NCBI GenBank assembly: GCA_964358645.1 | Contig: CAYHPW010000032.1 | Coordinates: 1-30,638, forward strand | Length of the DNA: 30,638 bases | Direction of reading: 5' to 3' | Source of the DNA: JBBTDV01 sp038042605 | GTDB lineage: Bacteria; Bdellovibrionota; UBA1018 | Part shown: positions 16,222-24,893 of the stretch, in pieces | Layout: each line of letters starts with the position of its first letter | Numbering within the stretch: the first letter of the stretch is position 1 | Notes under the pieces: generated by a model | What the model was told of the DNA's origin: nothing | What the model saw: only the letters and a program-made list of their open reading frames with translations | Database searches by the model: none | Program-made: the position numbers and the translations under genes

Positions 16222-16519
16222 TGCTCAAGAGGCCAAAATTCCTTATCCAAACGAGGTGGGCTTTTTGAGCCTCGTCAATTGATACAGGTGGATGCAAAAC
16301 AGATTTTGGATTACGCAAAGCCAGGTCCATTAGCGCAGGATCATCCAAGCTTAGGTATTTCCTTCCCGCCAGTTGTCTTAGCAGCGTGGTTTTACCAACC
16401 TGACGAGCACCCACGAGGCAGACAATCGGCCAATATTTTAAGGATTTTAACAAAAGCTGTTCAATTGAACGCTTTATTGCGTGTGGCATCACATTTAAAG
16501 TGCCTATGTTTTTTTTCAT
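16073..16519 (-). pseudogene. Truncated second AAA_14-type ATPase fused out of frame to the downstream ATPase gene
   Basis: From the ATG at 16519 the first 87 residues are a normal ATPase N-terminus: IVCLVGARQVGKTTLLRQLAG (Walker A), KYLSLDDPALMDLALRNPKSVL and SIDEAQKA (Walker B). Homology stops at about 16259. The remaining ~61 residues are the DNA of the next ATPase gene read in another frame, ending at 16073. The simplest view is a deletion that removed the end of this gene and the start of its neighbour. The truncated product lacks the lid and DUF4143 parts and is unlikely to act as a full enzyme. Confidence 0.7.
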
Positions 16520-16630
16520 AGTTAATTAAAAAAATGGTAGGCAGTTATTCATTGTGGAAACACTTACTTTAAACAAAGAATGCACTTGGTAATATAAGTT
16601 GTTCGATTGGTTCTATTTGGTTCATTGCTA

Positions 16631-17479
16631 TCAGGTTGTGATTTGGGCCTGACGCAGAGCTTTTTTTACAGCGCGGTAGACGCCATCAAATTCTGGAAGC
16701 GCGCTCATATGCATTGAAAGACGTGATTTCCAGGCTTTTTGAAGCCGCGTTTCCTTTTTGCCGTATTCGCCACGAACGTCGTTTAGCGACTTATTGCGGA
16801 AGGCTAGCTTTCCTCGAATCACGTCCGCTATGTCAGCAAGCTCGACACATTTCGTTGATACAGTAAGATACCAAAGATCATAGAGGTCACGCGGCTCAGA
16901 TCGCGCACGATCAAGCAAAGCGACGGTTTTTTCAGCAGCAATCTCATTTAGAGAGTATGCATGTATTTTTGAGTTGTCCGGTAAATCGCTATACTCTGCA
17001 TAGCTCTTAAGAATGCTAAGTTCTTTCGTCGGCTGGACCAGGTGCTCCTTAATCGTGATATCCACCTTAATTTCCTTGCCAGCAGTTGTGGTGGGCAACG
17101 GGCCTTCATAGCTCATAAAAAACGTATGGCAATTCTGATGTGGTTGTGAATCTTCGCGCATAAATCGGAAGATAATTCCGGAGGCTGTTTTCACATTTGC
17201 ATATATAGCTTCCAGTTCTCTCTTGATAGTCTCAAATGTTGCTATTTCGATTAGTGTAAAATCCATATCTTCAGAAAATCTATAGTCCTCGAAATAGCAC
17301 CGCCTGAGGGCAGTACCACCTTTGAAGGCAAGTTTAGGTTTTAACGTGGAACGCGAGAGTCCGGCTAGAAACCAGGCCACGCAGTAATCGCGTTCAAGTA
17401 TGGCTTCAGGAATACGTCTGCCGCCCGATTGCTTATGCAAGCGGTTTGAAAGCTTGGAAATCTGGCTTTGAGCTATCAT
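16631..17479 (-). CDS. abiEii: AbiEii-type nucleotidyltransferase toxin (type IV toxin-antitoxin)
   Basis: The 282-residue protein carries the AbiEii/AbiGii nucleotidyltransferase motifs: FKGGTALRR (52-60), RFSEDMDF (67-74, catalytic Asp71 and Asp73) and VDITI (139-143, third acidic residue Asp140), followed by EKTVALLDRA and PRDLYDLWYL (196-205). In characterised AbiE systems the toxin is a nucleotidyltransferase that halts growth, and the pair can abort phage infection. The gene starts three bases after its antitoxin gene ends, in the usual antitoxin-first order, and is likely translationally coupled. All core motifs are intact, so it should be active. Confidence 0.88.
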   Translation of the reverse strand: MIAQSQISKLSNRLHKQSGGRRIPEAILERDYCVAWFLAGLSRSTLKPKLAFKGGTALRRCYFEDYRFSEDMDFTLIEIATFETIKRELEAIYANVKTASGIIFRFMREDSQPHQNCHTFFMSYEGPLPTTTAGKEIKVDITIKEHLVQPTKELSILKSYAEYSDLPDNSKIHAYSLNEIAAEKTVALLDRARSEPRDLYDLWYLTVSTKCVELADIADVIRGKLAFRNKSLNDVRGEYGKKETRLQKAWKSRLSMHMSALPEFDGVYRAVKKALRQAQITT

Positions 17480-17482
17480 CTG

Positions 17483-18367
17483 TCACGTCCTAACGATATT
17501 ATGGAGCTCTTCTTCAGTTACATTCAATCGAAGACGCCATCTTGCAACGAATCTACCTTCCGGCGGAAGACCTGGGTCAAGCAGATGATATGTAGCTGTA
17601 AGTTTAGATCGAAGTTGTTCGATCTCCGACTGAGACTTCATTTCGTAAAGCTCCATTAGAAAACCTATCCTACGAATTATAGCGCCGACACCAAGTCGCA
17701 ATGCATACCCCACAAGCTTCCCTGGCGATATTACATCTCGCTTAATCCAGAGAGCCTTGGCGACTTCCGTTAAGCCACCACAATAGTTTGGTTGTTTGAG
17801 ACCATCTAGAATCGTTCGCTCAAGATCACTTACTTGGATTTTTTCGCTCTTATCAACCCATATGTCGGTGATTCCGAATAGGTCAGAGGATTTGCACCGT
17901 ACAAAGCGAAACTCAGTTCCTAAAATACTCTTTGGTCTAATCATTCTAGGAGTTGTCATATAAACAACAAGCTGTGGCTGCGTGACCATCTGGTGAAGTT
18001 CTAGTGCCGAGGCGTGTGAGAGGAAATATGGTTCGGATTTATTGGCATGCCCCAATTTGGTTTTAGTCGCCTTTCGACGAGCGCGAACTAGTTCTCGCGC
18101 TACGACATACTGATTGCCGAGATACTCACGCTCAAAGCCAAGCTCAAATGGGACTAGACGGAAAAGCCCAGGTTTAAGTCGTGTAGCTATCCCTCGTTTG
18201 ACGAGTTCAAAAACAAGTTGGCTTGCAGTATTCCGATTCGTAGCAAGGATTGCCTGAGCATCTGCCAAACGGAATATGGGCTTGTTCTGATCATATAGAC
18301 TTAAAACAAGGCGTCCGGTCTGAGGACCAAGTGTTTTTACGATCGGATTATAATTATGATGCATCAT
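17483..18367 (-). CDS. abiEi: AbiEi-type antitoxin (type IV toxin-antitoxin)
   Basis: The 294-residue protein has an N-terminal winged helix (about 20-75, including NTASQLVFELVKRGIATRL) and a C-terminal antitoxin domain with YFLSHASALELHQMVTQPQ, GTEFRFVRCK and VSDLERTILDGLKQPNYCGG, all hallmarks of the AbiEi family. AbiEi represses its own operon through inverted repeats and neutralises AbiEii without a stable complex. The ATG has no recognisable ribosome site; a TATATT lies seven bases ahead, so a leaderless or near-leaderless message is possible. Candidate operators lie directly upstream. Confidence 0.85.
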   Translation of the reverse strand: MMHHNYNPIVKTLGPQTGRLVLSLYDQNKPIFRLADAQAILATNRNTASQLVFELVKRGIATRLKPGLFRLVPFELGFEREYLGNQYVVARELVRARRKATKTKLGHANKSEPYFLSHASALELHQMVTQPQLVVYMTTPRMIRPKSILGTEFRFVRCKSSDLFGITDIWVDKSEKIQVSDLERTILDGLKQPNYCGGLTEVAKALWIKRDVISPGKLVGYALRLGVGAIIRRIGFLMELYEMKSQSEIEQLRSKLTATYHLLDPGLPPEGRFVARWRLRLNVTEEELHNIVRT

Positions 18368-18370
18368 ATT

Positions 18371-18490
18371 TGCTAATATAAAAAATATTGCACCAATTCT
18401 ATAATGAATGCAAGCTAAAATTATAATTTATTAGCTAAATCTTATACTAAATATAATAATTTGCATATTAAATATAATTACATATTAGCA
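18371..18490. promoter_or_regulatory. AT-rich operator-like region of abiE
   Basis: The ~170 bases between the divergent abiEi and WD40 genes are very AT-rich. TGCTAATAT at 18371-18379 has its exact reverse complement at 18482-18490. A second, imperfect match (ATATT-GCA) at 18385-18392 makes a local palindrome. AGCTAA (18413-18418) and TTAGCT (18431-18436) form another. AbiEi proteins are known to bind such paired repeats. They could also affect the divergent gene. The binding sites are inferred from sequence symmetry only. Confidence 0.5.
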
Positions 18491-18534
18491 CACGCGCACA
18501 TCAATCGAAGAACCATATCGCTGCCTAAGCCCAC

Positions 18535-21156
18535 ATGTTAAACTCATTCAAGATGCGTGTGTTTTTATCATGGTTCATTTTAACAGCTGGGATGTGGACC
18601 GGCTCTATGGTTCTTCCGTGGCAAGGCAAAGCGGCGGCGCAGGAACAAGAAGCGCATGACGTTGAAAACAAGGCGCTTGCACAACTCATGAGCGCGTTGG
18701 CCGATGGTGATTCCTCCAAAATACAATCAGCGATGGTTCAGGCATATGAGAGCGGAGCAAAATCATCCGAACTCGACGAATTCCGCAAAAGCCTTACGGA
18801 TGAGCAACGTGGAGCACTTAAGAGAAACACAGGAAAAGCTTCTGAAAAATTACAAAAAGATCTGTCAACTCGGCTTAAGGAGGTCGACGGTCTTAAGGGC
18901 CAAGTCTACGACAGCGCGTTATATTATTTCAGCGAATTTGCGCTTGAGAATTTCTACACCGGGGAAAAGCGCCAGAAGGTCTGGATCCACCGAAACCCAC
19001 CACCTGATGACGACAAGATTTTTGTGATGAGTCTCAGCGATGGCATATTCGCCAGACGCGCCGCTGATAAGAATGTACTTGGCATAAATATCTGGTCAGA
19101 AAGACTGCAAGCAAATCAGACGATCCAGCTCATAACCGACGGTGGTAAATATGACATAAATGTGACGCCAAAAGAGCAAATAACATTGCAAAAGGCACTC
19201 GCTATTTTAAAAGAACTCACCGGCAAACAGGAGTCGGTCAATTACAAAAAGATCTGTCAGGATGGCAAACTAAAGAGTCTCTACGCCTTCGGACATGACA
19301 CGAGAGCAAGCCAAGATCAGCTTATTGAGAATTTTAAAAAAGAAGACCAGTGGCAAGAAACGGTGCTTGAGAGCGGAGATTTAAAAAATGATTTCCTGGA
19401 ACATTCAAAAACCGCCGACCTCATCGACAAGGAAGCCCATGCCAGCGCCCAGGCGGCAGCCTTCGTAATGGTGGATAACGGGAAGGTGATTTCATATACG
19501 AGGGTGCTCCCGAAATCATCCGGCCTCTATAAGAAATGTCGAAAATTAAAAAAAATCACCGAGGAAGTAATCATCCTGATTCCAGGCGATGAATCAAAAA
19601 GGACAAATGTTTCATTTTGTGAGCTTTGCTCATCATTTATCGGTGAAGAAAAAATGACTAAAGGGCGCTATGTCATTTACTTTGACACCGCGTGCTGGAG
19701 TTCTCAGATCGTCGGTAACCTCTATTGCGAAATGGTAAAGCAGTTAAACTGCAAAACCGGCGGCAAGACCGATGTATGCGCTGCGATTTTTCATTCACCG
19801 GATGACCAATCACCATTACTGCTGGAGCCAGGGCTTGGCTTTCAATACACAATGCTTGAAGGCTTAAGGGAAGGCATTGATTTTGACGAGGTGGTTAAGC
19901 GGCCGCACGATTCGGATGGAGCACGCATCGTTACTCCTGGCAAAGACGCATTTAAGCGGCAGGAGGGGATATTGAATCTTGTGGCACATCATTTGGGAAA
20001 CACAGGTGTTGGTGTGGGCAAGATCATTCTTTCACCATCGAAGGAAATACGAAGCCTGGATGTTATAGGTTATTCTTCTGTATTTGCAACAGTGTTTGAC
20101 GAAAACAATGAGCGAGTAATTGCGCTTCAGTATAATGGACGCAGCAATAACGCACTTACTACTTACGACAACAGGGATGGACAGGTAGTGAGCTCGATAC
20201 ACGGACTTAGTAGGAATAGACATGATAATCCAATACTGGTGTCTAAGGATCTAAAAACAGCGGTAGCGCCAACCGCAGGAAGCACAACTTCAGTTGAGGT
20301 CATTGATCTTGAAAAAGGTGAGATTGTTCAGCATATCGATGCTCCTAGCGGAGACAATAAAAGTGTAGCAATTACTCCAGATGGCAAGAAGCTGGTGATG
20401 GCCTCTAAGACCGGCGATCTGTATATATATGATCTTTTAACCGGCAAGCAGATTGGTAACATTGACTTCAAAACATTTTATCCAAAACTCTATGGCACCC
20501 AAGTAATTTCGCTTGCCATTCTTGATTCCGGTAAGCAGGCAGTCACATTAGATTACGGAAACAATGTTAGAATATGGGATCTAGAAAACCGAAAGGCGGT
20601 AGGCTCATTCGAGACAAAAATAGATTCTCCATCTAGAGTCTACGTCACCCCCAACGAAAAACAAATCATTGTCACAAACAATCTGACCATATCTACCGCA
20701 AATCTTGAGATTTACGACTGGAAACGAAAAAAAATAATACATAAATCAATAAAGCATAAAGGTCTAAAGAAAGTACTTTTCACCAACGACAGCGGGCGGA
20801 TGGTGACTACCGGGTTTAATGATCTTGAAAATACCAGAATCGTAAACATATGGGATCTTAAGACAGGCAAGATGCTTAATGAGATCTTCGATGAGAAGGA
20901 TCCCATCATTTCAACCTCATCCAGCACTTTACTCACTGATGACAATAGATATGTCATTGCGAGCCACCAAAGCGGAGAAATTAAAATGTGGGATATCAGC
21001 ACCGGAGCGCGAGTCAGATCTTTTATTGGCCACGCTGATGGCGTTGAGGAAATAAACAAATCTAAGGACGGAAAGCGGCTTATTTCCCGCGGCTATGATA
21101 ATAGGATAAAGATTTGGGATCTTGAGGAGAGGTCCGGCGATAGCCAGGAGTTCTAA
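18535..21156 (+). CDS. Secreted WD40-propeller protein, possible caspase-like N-terminal domain
   Basis: The 873-residue protein begins with a signal sequence (about 7-36, ending GKAAAQEQ; Met7 is an alternative start). Residues 40-120 are helical. A middle part (~305-450) contains GRYVIYFDTACWSSQIV around Cys387, then VCAAIFHSPDDQS and FQYTMLEGLREG. This resembles the Cys half of a caspase-like fold, where the nucleophile lies in DACxSG after a hydrophobic strand, but no clear SGHG histidine motif is seen; VIILIPGDES stands there instead. From ~495 to 866 about seven WD40-like blades follow (NVRIWDLENRKAVG, VNIWDLKTGK, IKMWDISTGARVRSFIGH, IKIWDLEE). Propellers bind proteins. The WD40 part is well supported and the caspase likeness is tentative. 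Confidence 0.75.
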   Translation: MLNSFKMRVFLSWFILTAGMWTGSMVLPWQGKAAAQEQEAHDVENKALAQLMSALADGDSSKIQSAMVQAYESGAKSSELDEFRKSLTDEQRGALKRNTGKASEKLQKDLSTRLKEVDGLKGQVYDSALYYFSEFALENFYTGEKRQKVWIHRNPPPDDDKIFVMSLSDGIFARRAADKNVLGINIWSERLQANQTIQLITDGGKYDINVTPKEQITLQKALAILKELTGKQESVNYKKICQDGKLKSLYAFGHDTRASQDQLIENFKKEDQWQETVLESGDLKNDFLEHSKTADLIDKEAHASAQAAAFVMVDNGKVISYTRVLPKSSGLYKKCRKLKKITEEVIILIPGDESKRTNVSFCELCSSFIGEEKMTKGRYVIYFDTACWSSQIVGNLYCEMVKQLNCKTGGKTDVCAAIFHSPDDQSPLLLEPGLGFQYTMLEGLREGIDFDEVVKRPHDSDGARIVTPGKDAFKRQEGILNLVAHHLGNTGVGVGKIILSPSKEIRSLDVIGYSSVFATVFDENNERVIALQYNGRSNNALTTYDNRDGQVVSSIHGLSRNRHDNPILVSKDLKTAVAPTAGSTTSVEVIDLEKGEIVQHIDAPSGDNKSVAITPDGKKLVMASKTGDLYIYDLLTGKQIGNIDFKTFYPKLYGTQVISLAILDSGKQAVTLDYGNNVRIWDLENRKAVGSFETKIDSPSRVYVTPNEKQIIVTNNLTISTANLEIYDWKRKKIIHKSIKHKGLKKVLFTNDSGRMVTTGFNDLENTRIVNIWDLKTGKMLNEIFDEKDPIISTSSSTLLTDDNRYVIASHQSGEIKMWDISTGARVRSFIGHADGVEEINKSKDGKRLISRGYDNRIKIWDLEERSGDSQEF

Positions 21157-21159
21157 CTT

Positions 21160-21188
21160 TAGCGGTTTTATTTAACGCGCCGCTATTT
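21160..21188 (+). terminator. Weak terminator-like stem after the WD40 gene
   Basis: TAGCGG (21160-21165) and CCGCTA (21180-21185) are complementary around a 14-base loop and are followed by TTTCT. The stem is short, the U-tract poor and the loop large, so termination is possible but not strongly supported. Confidence 0.3.
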
Positions 21189-21310
21189 CTGTCTAAATTT
21201 TGTCAGCTCAATTAAAGCCAGCAATCAAACCAAAAGCTGCTAAAGCCATATCCCGCTCTGGCCGAATCATTAATTGAAGAGAGTAACGAGCTTTCAAGTT
21301 GAAGCAAATG

Positions 21311-21333
21311 CCTAGGGAGTCCCTAGGGGGGGA
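21311..21333 (+). promoter_or_regulatory. Hairpin adjoining the lon ribosome-binding site
   Basis: CCTAGGG and CCCTAGG (21311-21317 and 21321-21327) pair perfectly around AGT. A run of seven G follows the TA of the right arm, giving AGGGGGGGA before the ATG at 21338. The first bases of the ribosome site lie in the stem. A folded leader could therefore tune lon translation. The same palindrome could be a protein-binding operator. Confidence 0.45.
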
Positions 21334-21337
21334 TTGA

Positions 21338-23794
21338 ATGGTAACAAACTATGACGGCGAACAGGTGGATATACCGGAAATCCTCCCGTTATTGCCTGTC
21401 AGAGATATAGTTGTATTCCCATATATGGTAATACCGCTCTTTGTAGGGAGAGATTCATCAATACAGAGTGTTGAGCAAGCCCTTGCCCGCTCAGACAGGC
21501 TAATTCTGCTAGCCTCACAGAAAGACATAAGCGAGGAACACCCGTCCCCGGACGGGATCTATAAGATCGGCACCGTCGCGATGATCATGAGGATGAGGAA
21601 GTTACCAGATGGTCGAATAAAAATTCTTACACAAGGTCTATGTAAAGCCGTAATAAAGGAATACACACAGACAAGTTCATTTTTCGAGGTGAAAATAGAG
21701 CGGTTGCCAGATGTCACACCATCAACCATAAGCGAGACAGAAGCCCTGATGCGCAACGTACGCGACCAGCTTGAGAAAGTCATAACACTGGGGAAGGTAC
21801 TTTCACCTGACATACTGATGGTCCTTGATGACATATCTGATCCTGGCAGACTTGCAGACCTCGTGGCATCCAACATGGGCCTTAAAGTGTCGGACGCGCA
21901 ATGCATACTAGAAACCGACGATCCCATCGATCGCCTGCGTAAGATCTTTGAGATCCTAAACAAGGAAATAGAAGTCCTCGCGATCCAAGCTAAAATCCGC
22001 TCCCAAGCCAAGGATGAAATGACTAAGTCGCAGAAAGAATACTTCCTCCGTGAGCAGATAAGAGCGATAAAATCCGAGCTAGGCGACACCGACAGCAAGA
22101 GCGAGGAAATAAACGAACTCAAGGAAAAGATCGCCGCATGCAAAATGCCGCAGGAAGTGGAGCAGGAAGCAATCAAGCAGCTAGGCAGACTCGAAAGAAT
22201 GCATCCTGACGCTTCGGAAGCATCCATGCTCCGCACATATATCGATTGGCTGATCGAAACGCCATGGAGCAAAAACACGGTGGACAACCTCGATCTAGCG
22301 CGCGCGAAAGCCATTCTAGATGAGGACCACTACAATCTATTAAAGATCAAGGAGAGGATCCTCGAATATCTGGCGGTACGCAAATTAAAGGATAAAATGA
22401 AGGGCCCGATCCTTTGCTTCTCCGGACCTCCCGGGGTAGGCAAAACCTCGCTTGGTCGGTCCATTGCACGCGCTCTCGGCAGGGAGTTCGTGCGTGTTTC
22501 GCTTGGCGGGATCAAGGACGAAGCCGAAATACGCGGCCACCGGCGCACTTACGTTGGCGCGCTCCCTGGACGTGTCATTCAGGGTCTCAAGCAAGCCAAG
22601 ACCAACAATCCTGTATTTGTACTCGACGAGATTGACAAGCTGGGGAGCGACTTCCGTGGTGACCCGTCATCAGCCCTTCTCGAGGTGCTGGATCCTGAGC
22701 AGAACTACTCATTCCGCGACCACTACCTCAATGTCCCGTTCGACCTATCCCATGTCATGTTCATCGGGACATGCAACGTGCTTGACACCATCCCGTCAGC
22801 ACTCAAGGACAGGATGGAAATAATCCAGCTATCAGGATACACGGAGGAGGAAAAATATTTCATCGCTAGAAAATTCCTACTCCCGAAACAAACCACCGAA
22901 AACGGGTTGAAAGACTCACTCATCGAATTTGACGACGACTCCATAAAAACCATCGTATCGCAATACACAAGGGAGGCCGGGCTGCGGAACCTTGAGCGCA
23001 ACATAGCCACGCTCTGCCGCAAAGTCGCACGCCTGGTTGCTGAAGGTAAAACGGATAAAAGCATTATCGATCAGAATCTTGTTTATAAATTACTAGGGCC
23101 AGCCCCGTTTGTCCGCGAAGACGAGCAGGAAAAAGACCAAATTGGCATCGCGACTGGGTTAGCCTGGACGGCTGTAGGCGGTGAAATACTGTACGTTGAA
23201 TCCACAACCATGAAGGGTAAGGGCAATATGGTGCTCACCGGACAGCTTGGCGACGTGATGAAGGAATCAGGCCAAGCCGCTTTAGGCCTGATTAAATCCA
23301 GGGCCACCGACTTCGGGATCGATGAAGATATTTTCGGCGAAACCGACGTGCATGTGCACTTCCCTGCCGCAAGCGTCCCGAAAGATGGTCCATCGGCTGG
23401 AATCACCATGGCCGCCGCGATGATATCAAGACTGACTGGGATACCTGTACGCAAGGATGTCGCGATGACCGGCGAGATAACACTGACCGGCAGAGTGCTG
23501 CCGATCGGTGGGCTTAAAGACAAAGCCCTTGCGGCAATGAGACATGGGATAAAAAACATAGTCATACCTGAAAAAAACAAAAAGGATCTTGAGGATATTC
23601 CCGAAGAATACCGCTCCAACTTGACGTTCATCCCTGTTAAGACTATTGATAATGTTCTTGAGGCGGTTTTGACTGAAAAAATCACAAAAGATCGGCAACA
23701 TAAGAATTCGCCGCATAAGGAAGAAAAAAGCGATAAGCCAAGCCGGAAGAAGATCCCGCACTCATCAGGTTCCGGCGTGGATAAAGCAGCTTAA
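21338..23794 (+). CDS. lon: ATP-dependent protease Lon
   Basis: The 818-residue protein has the full Lon layout: N-terminal LON substrate-binding domain (~10-200, ILPLLPVRDIVVFPYMVIPL), a helical linker, AAA+ module with Walker A GPPGVGKTS (363-371) and Walker B VFVLDEIDKL, and the protease domain with catalytic Ser686 in PKDGPSAG and Lys729 in GGLKDKALAA, 43 residues apart as in E. coli Lon. It degrades misfolded and regulatory proteins in the cytoplasm as a hexamer. A Lys/Ser-rich tail of about 36 residues (783-818) follows the protease domain and is probably flexible. Codon 1 follows a strong G-rich ribosome site. The CNNM-type genes follow closely on the same strand. Confidence 0.97.
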   Translation: MVTNYDGEQVDIPEILPLLPVRDIVVFPYMVIPLFVGRDSSIQSVEQALARSDRLILLASQKDISEEHPSPDGIYKIGTVAMIMRMRKLPDGRIKILTQGLCKAVIKEYTQTSSFFEVKIERLPDVTPSTISETEALMRNVRDQLEKVITLGKVLSPDILMVLDDISDPGRLADLVASNMGLKVSDAQCILETDDPIDRLRKIFEILNKEIEVLAIQAKIRSQAKDEMTKSQKEYFLREQIRAIKSELGDTDSKSEEINELKEKIAACKMPQEVEQEAIKQLGRLERMHPDASEASMLRTYIDWLIETPWSKNTVDNLDLARAKAILDEDHYNLLKIKERILEYLAVRKLKDKMKGPILCFSGPPGVGKTSLGRSIARALGREFVRVSLGGIKDEAEIRGHRRTYVGALPGRVIQGLKQAKTNNPVFVLDEIDKLGSDFRGDPSSALLEVLDPEQNYSFRDHYLNVPFDLSHVMFIGTCNVLDTIPSALKDRMEIIQLSGYTEEEKYFIARKFLLPKQTTENGLKDSLIEFDDDSIKTIVSQYTREAGLRNLERNIATLCRKVARLVAEGKTDKSIIDQNLVYKLLGPAPFVREDEQEKDQIGIATGLAWTAVGGEILYVESTTMKGKGNMVLTGQLGDVMKESGQAALGLIKSRATDFGIDEDIFGETDVHVHFPAASVPKDGPSAGITMAAAMISRLTGIPVRKDVAMTGEITLTGRVLPIGGLKDKALAAMRHGIKNIVIPEKNKKDLEDIPEEYRSNLTFIPVKTIDNVLEAVLTEKITKDRQHKNSPHKEEKSDKPSRKKIPHSSGSGVDKAA

Positions 23795-23804
23795 ATAAAA
23801 AGCC

Positions 23805-24893
23805 GTGACCCTACTAGAGTTCCTGTTATGTGTTCTGCTGGTTTCAATCTCCGCCTATATGTCGGCGTCAGAAATCGCTCTATTCAGCCTATCAAAATTC
23901 CAACTAAGATCGATGAAGGAGCATTTACGTACAGCCCATCGCAAGATAAAAAAGCTCCTTGCAGACCCAGGCGGCCTTCTGGTCACGATCCTGGTGATAA
24001 ACGAGATCGTCAACATCTCGCTATCCGCTGTCATCGCCGAAAGCGTGGCAAACACCGCCGCGAGCGAATACCTTGCATCTTTTCTCCCTCGATGGATCCC
24101 AAATTGGGCCGTTGACTCGTTCATCGGCCTCATCATCACCGCGCCGATAATCCTGTTTTTTTGTGAAGTAACGCCCAAAGTACTCGCCGCCCACGCCAAC
24201 CAGCTAATAGCGCCGCTGGCTGCGGGACCGCTTACAATACTTTATTCCCTCCTGATGCCAATCAGGGTGGCATTAGAGAGAGTCATACGACTGCTCACTT
24301 CTCGCATAAGCAAACCGCAGCTTACAGAAAAACCAAAGCGCGGGACGATTTTAAAGGAATCAGATTTCATACTAATGGCTGAAGAAGGGCGCAAGGAAGG
24401 CGCCATAGAAGAAAATGAATTTGAACTTATTAAAAACGTCTTTGAACTCGATAACACCACTGTTGCCGATGTATACACACCCATCGGGCAGGTTAAAACG
24501 ATTACTTCCGATACGCTGATCAAAACGGCGCTGCTCTCGTTCCGTGGCGCGCAGTATTCACGCGTGCCTGTAAGCACGCCGGACAGAAAAAAACTTATCG
24601 GCATTTTATATTCTAAGGATCTGCTTAAAGCGAAACTTGACCCAGAACTACTGTCAATGCCGATTGAATCCATAATGCGTAGGCCGCTTTTCGTAAGCCC
24701 ATCCCTGCGCCTAAACAGCTTGTTTAGAAAATTGAAAATGCAAAAAACACATCTAGCCGTAGTCCAAGATCCATCCGGCTCTTTCATGGGCGTGGTAACT
24801 ATGAGCGACTTGCTTGACACCTTGTTTGAAGACATTTTCCCAGAAGATATAAATGACGACATAAAAAGCGACGCGAGGTCCAAGCATATATGA
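23805..24893 (+). CDS. CNNM/CorB-family membrane protein without the CorC_HlyC domain
   Basis: The 362-residue protein starts with GTG at 23805, ten bases after the lon stop. It has a DUF21 (CNNM) membrane domain (about 1-175) beginning with MSASEIALFSLSKFQLR and containing VILVINEIVNIS-type and PIILFFCEVTPKVLAAH motifs. A pair of CBS domains (~205-330) follows, with DVYTPIGQVKTI, YSRVPVSTPDRKKLIGILYSKDLL and MGVVTMSDLLDTLFEDI. The C-terminal CorC_HlyC domain of longer relatives is missing. CNNM/CorB proteins transport or sense Mg2+, with CBS domains binding nucleotides. It overlaps the next paralog by four bases, so the two may act as a heteromer. Confidence 0.85.
   Translation: MTLLEFLLCVLLVSISAYMSASEIALFSLSKFQLRSMKEHLRTAHRKIKKLLADPGGLLVTILVINEIVNISLSAVIAESVANTAASEYLASFLPRWIPNWAVDSFIGLIITAPIILFFCEVTPKVLAAHANQLIAPLAAGPLTILYSLLMPIRVALERVIRLLTSRISKPQLTEKPKRGTILKESDFILMAEEGRKEGAIEENEFELIKNVFELDNTTVADVYTPIGQVKTITSDTLIKTALLSFRGAQYSRVPVSTPDRKKLIGILYSKDLLKAKLDPELLSMPIESIMRRPLFVSPSLRLNSLFRKLKMQKTHLAVVQDPSGSFMGVVTMSDLLDTLFEDIFPEDINDDIKSDARSKHI

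Noticed and set aside
21260..21310. Heat-shock (sigma-32-type) promoter for lon
   Set aside because: TTGAAG-like hexamers occur, but no CCCCAT-like -10 element follows at suitable spacing.
21559..22314. Long (251-residue) antisense frame inside lon
   Set aside because: Ser/Leu/Ile-rich product typical of the strand opposite a conserved coding gene; no start signals.
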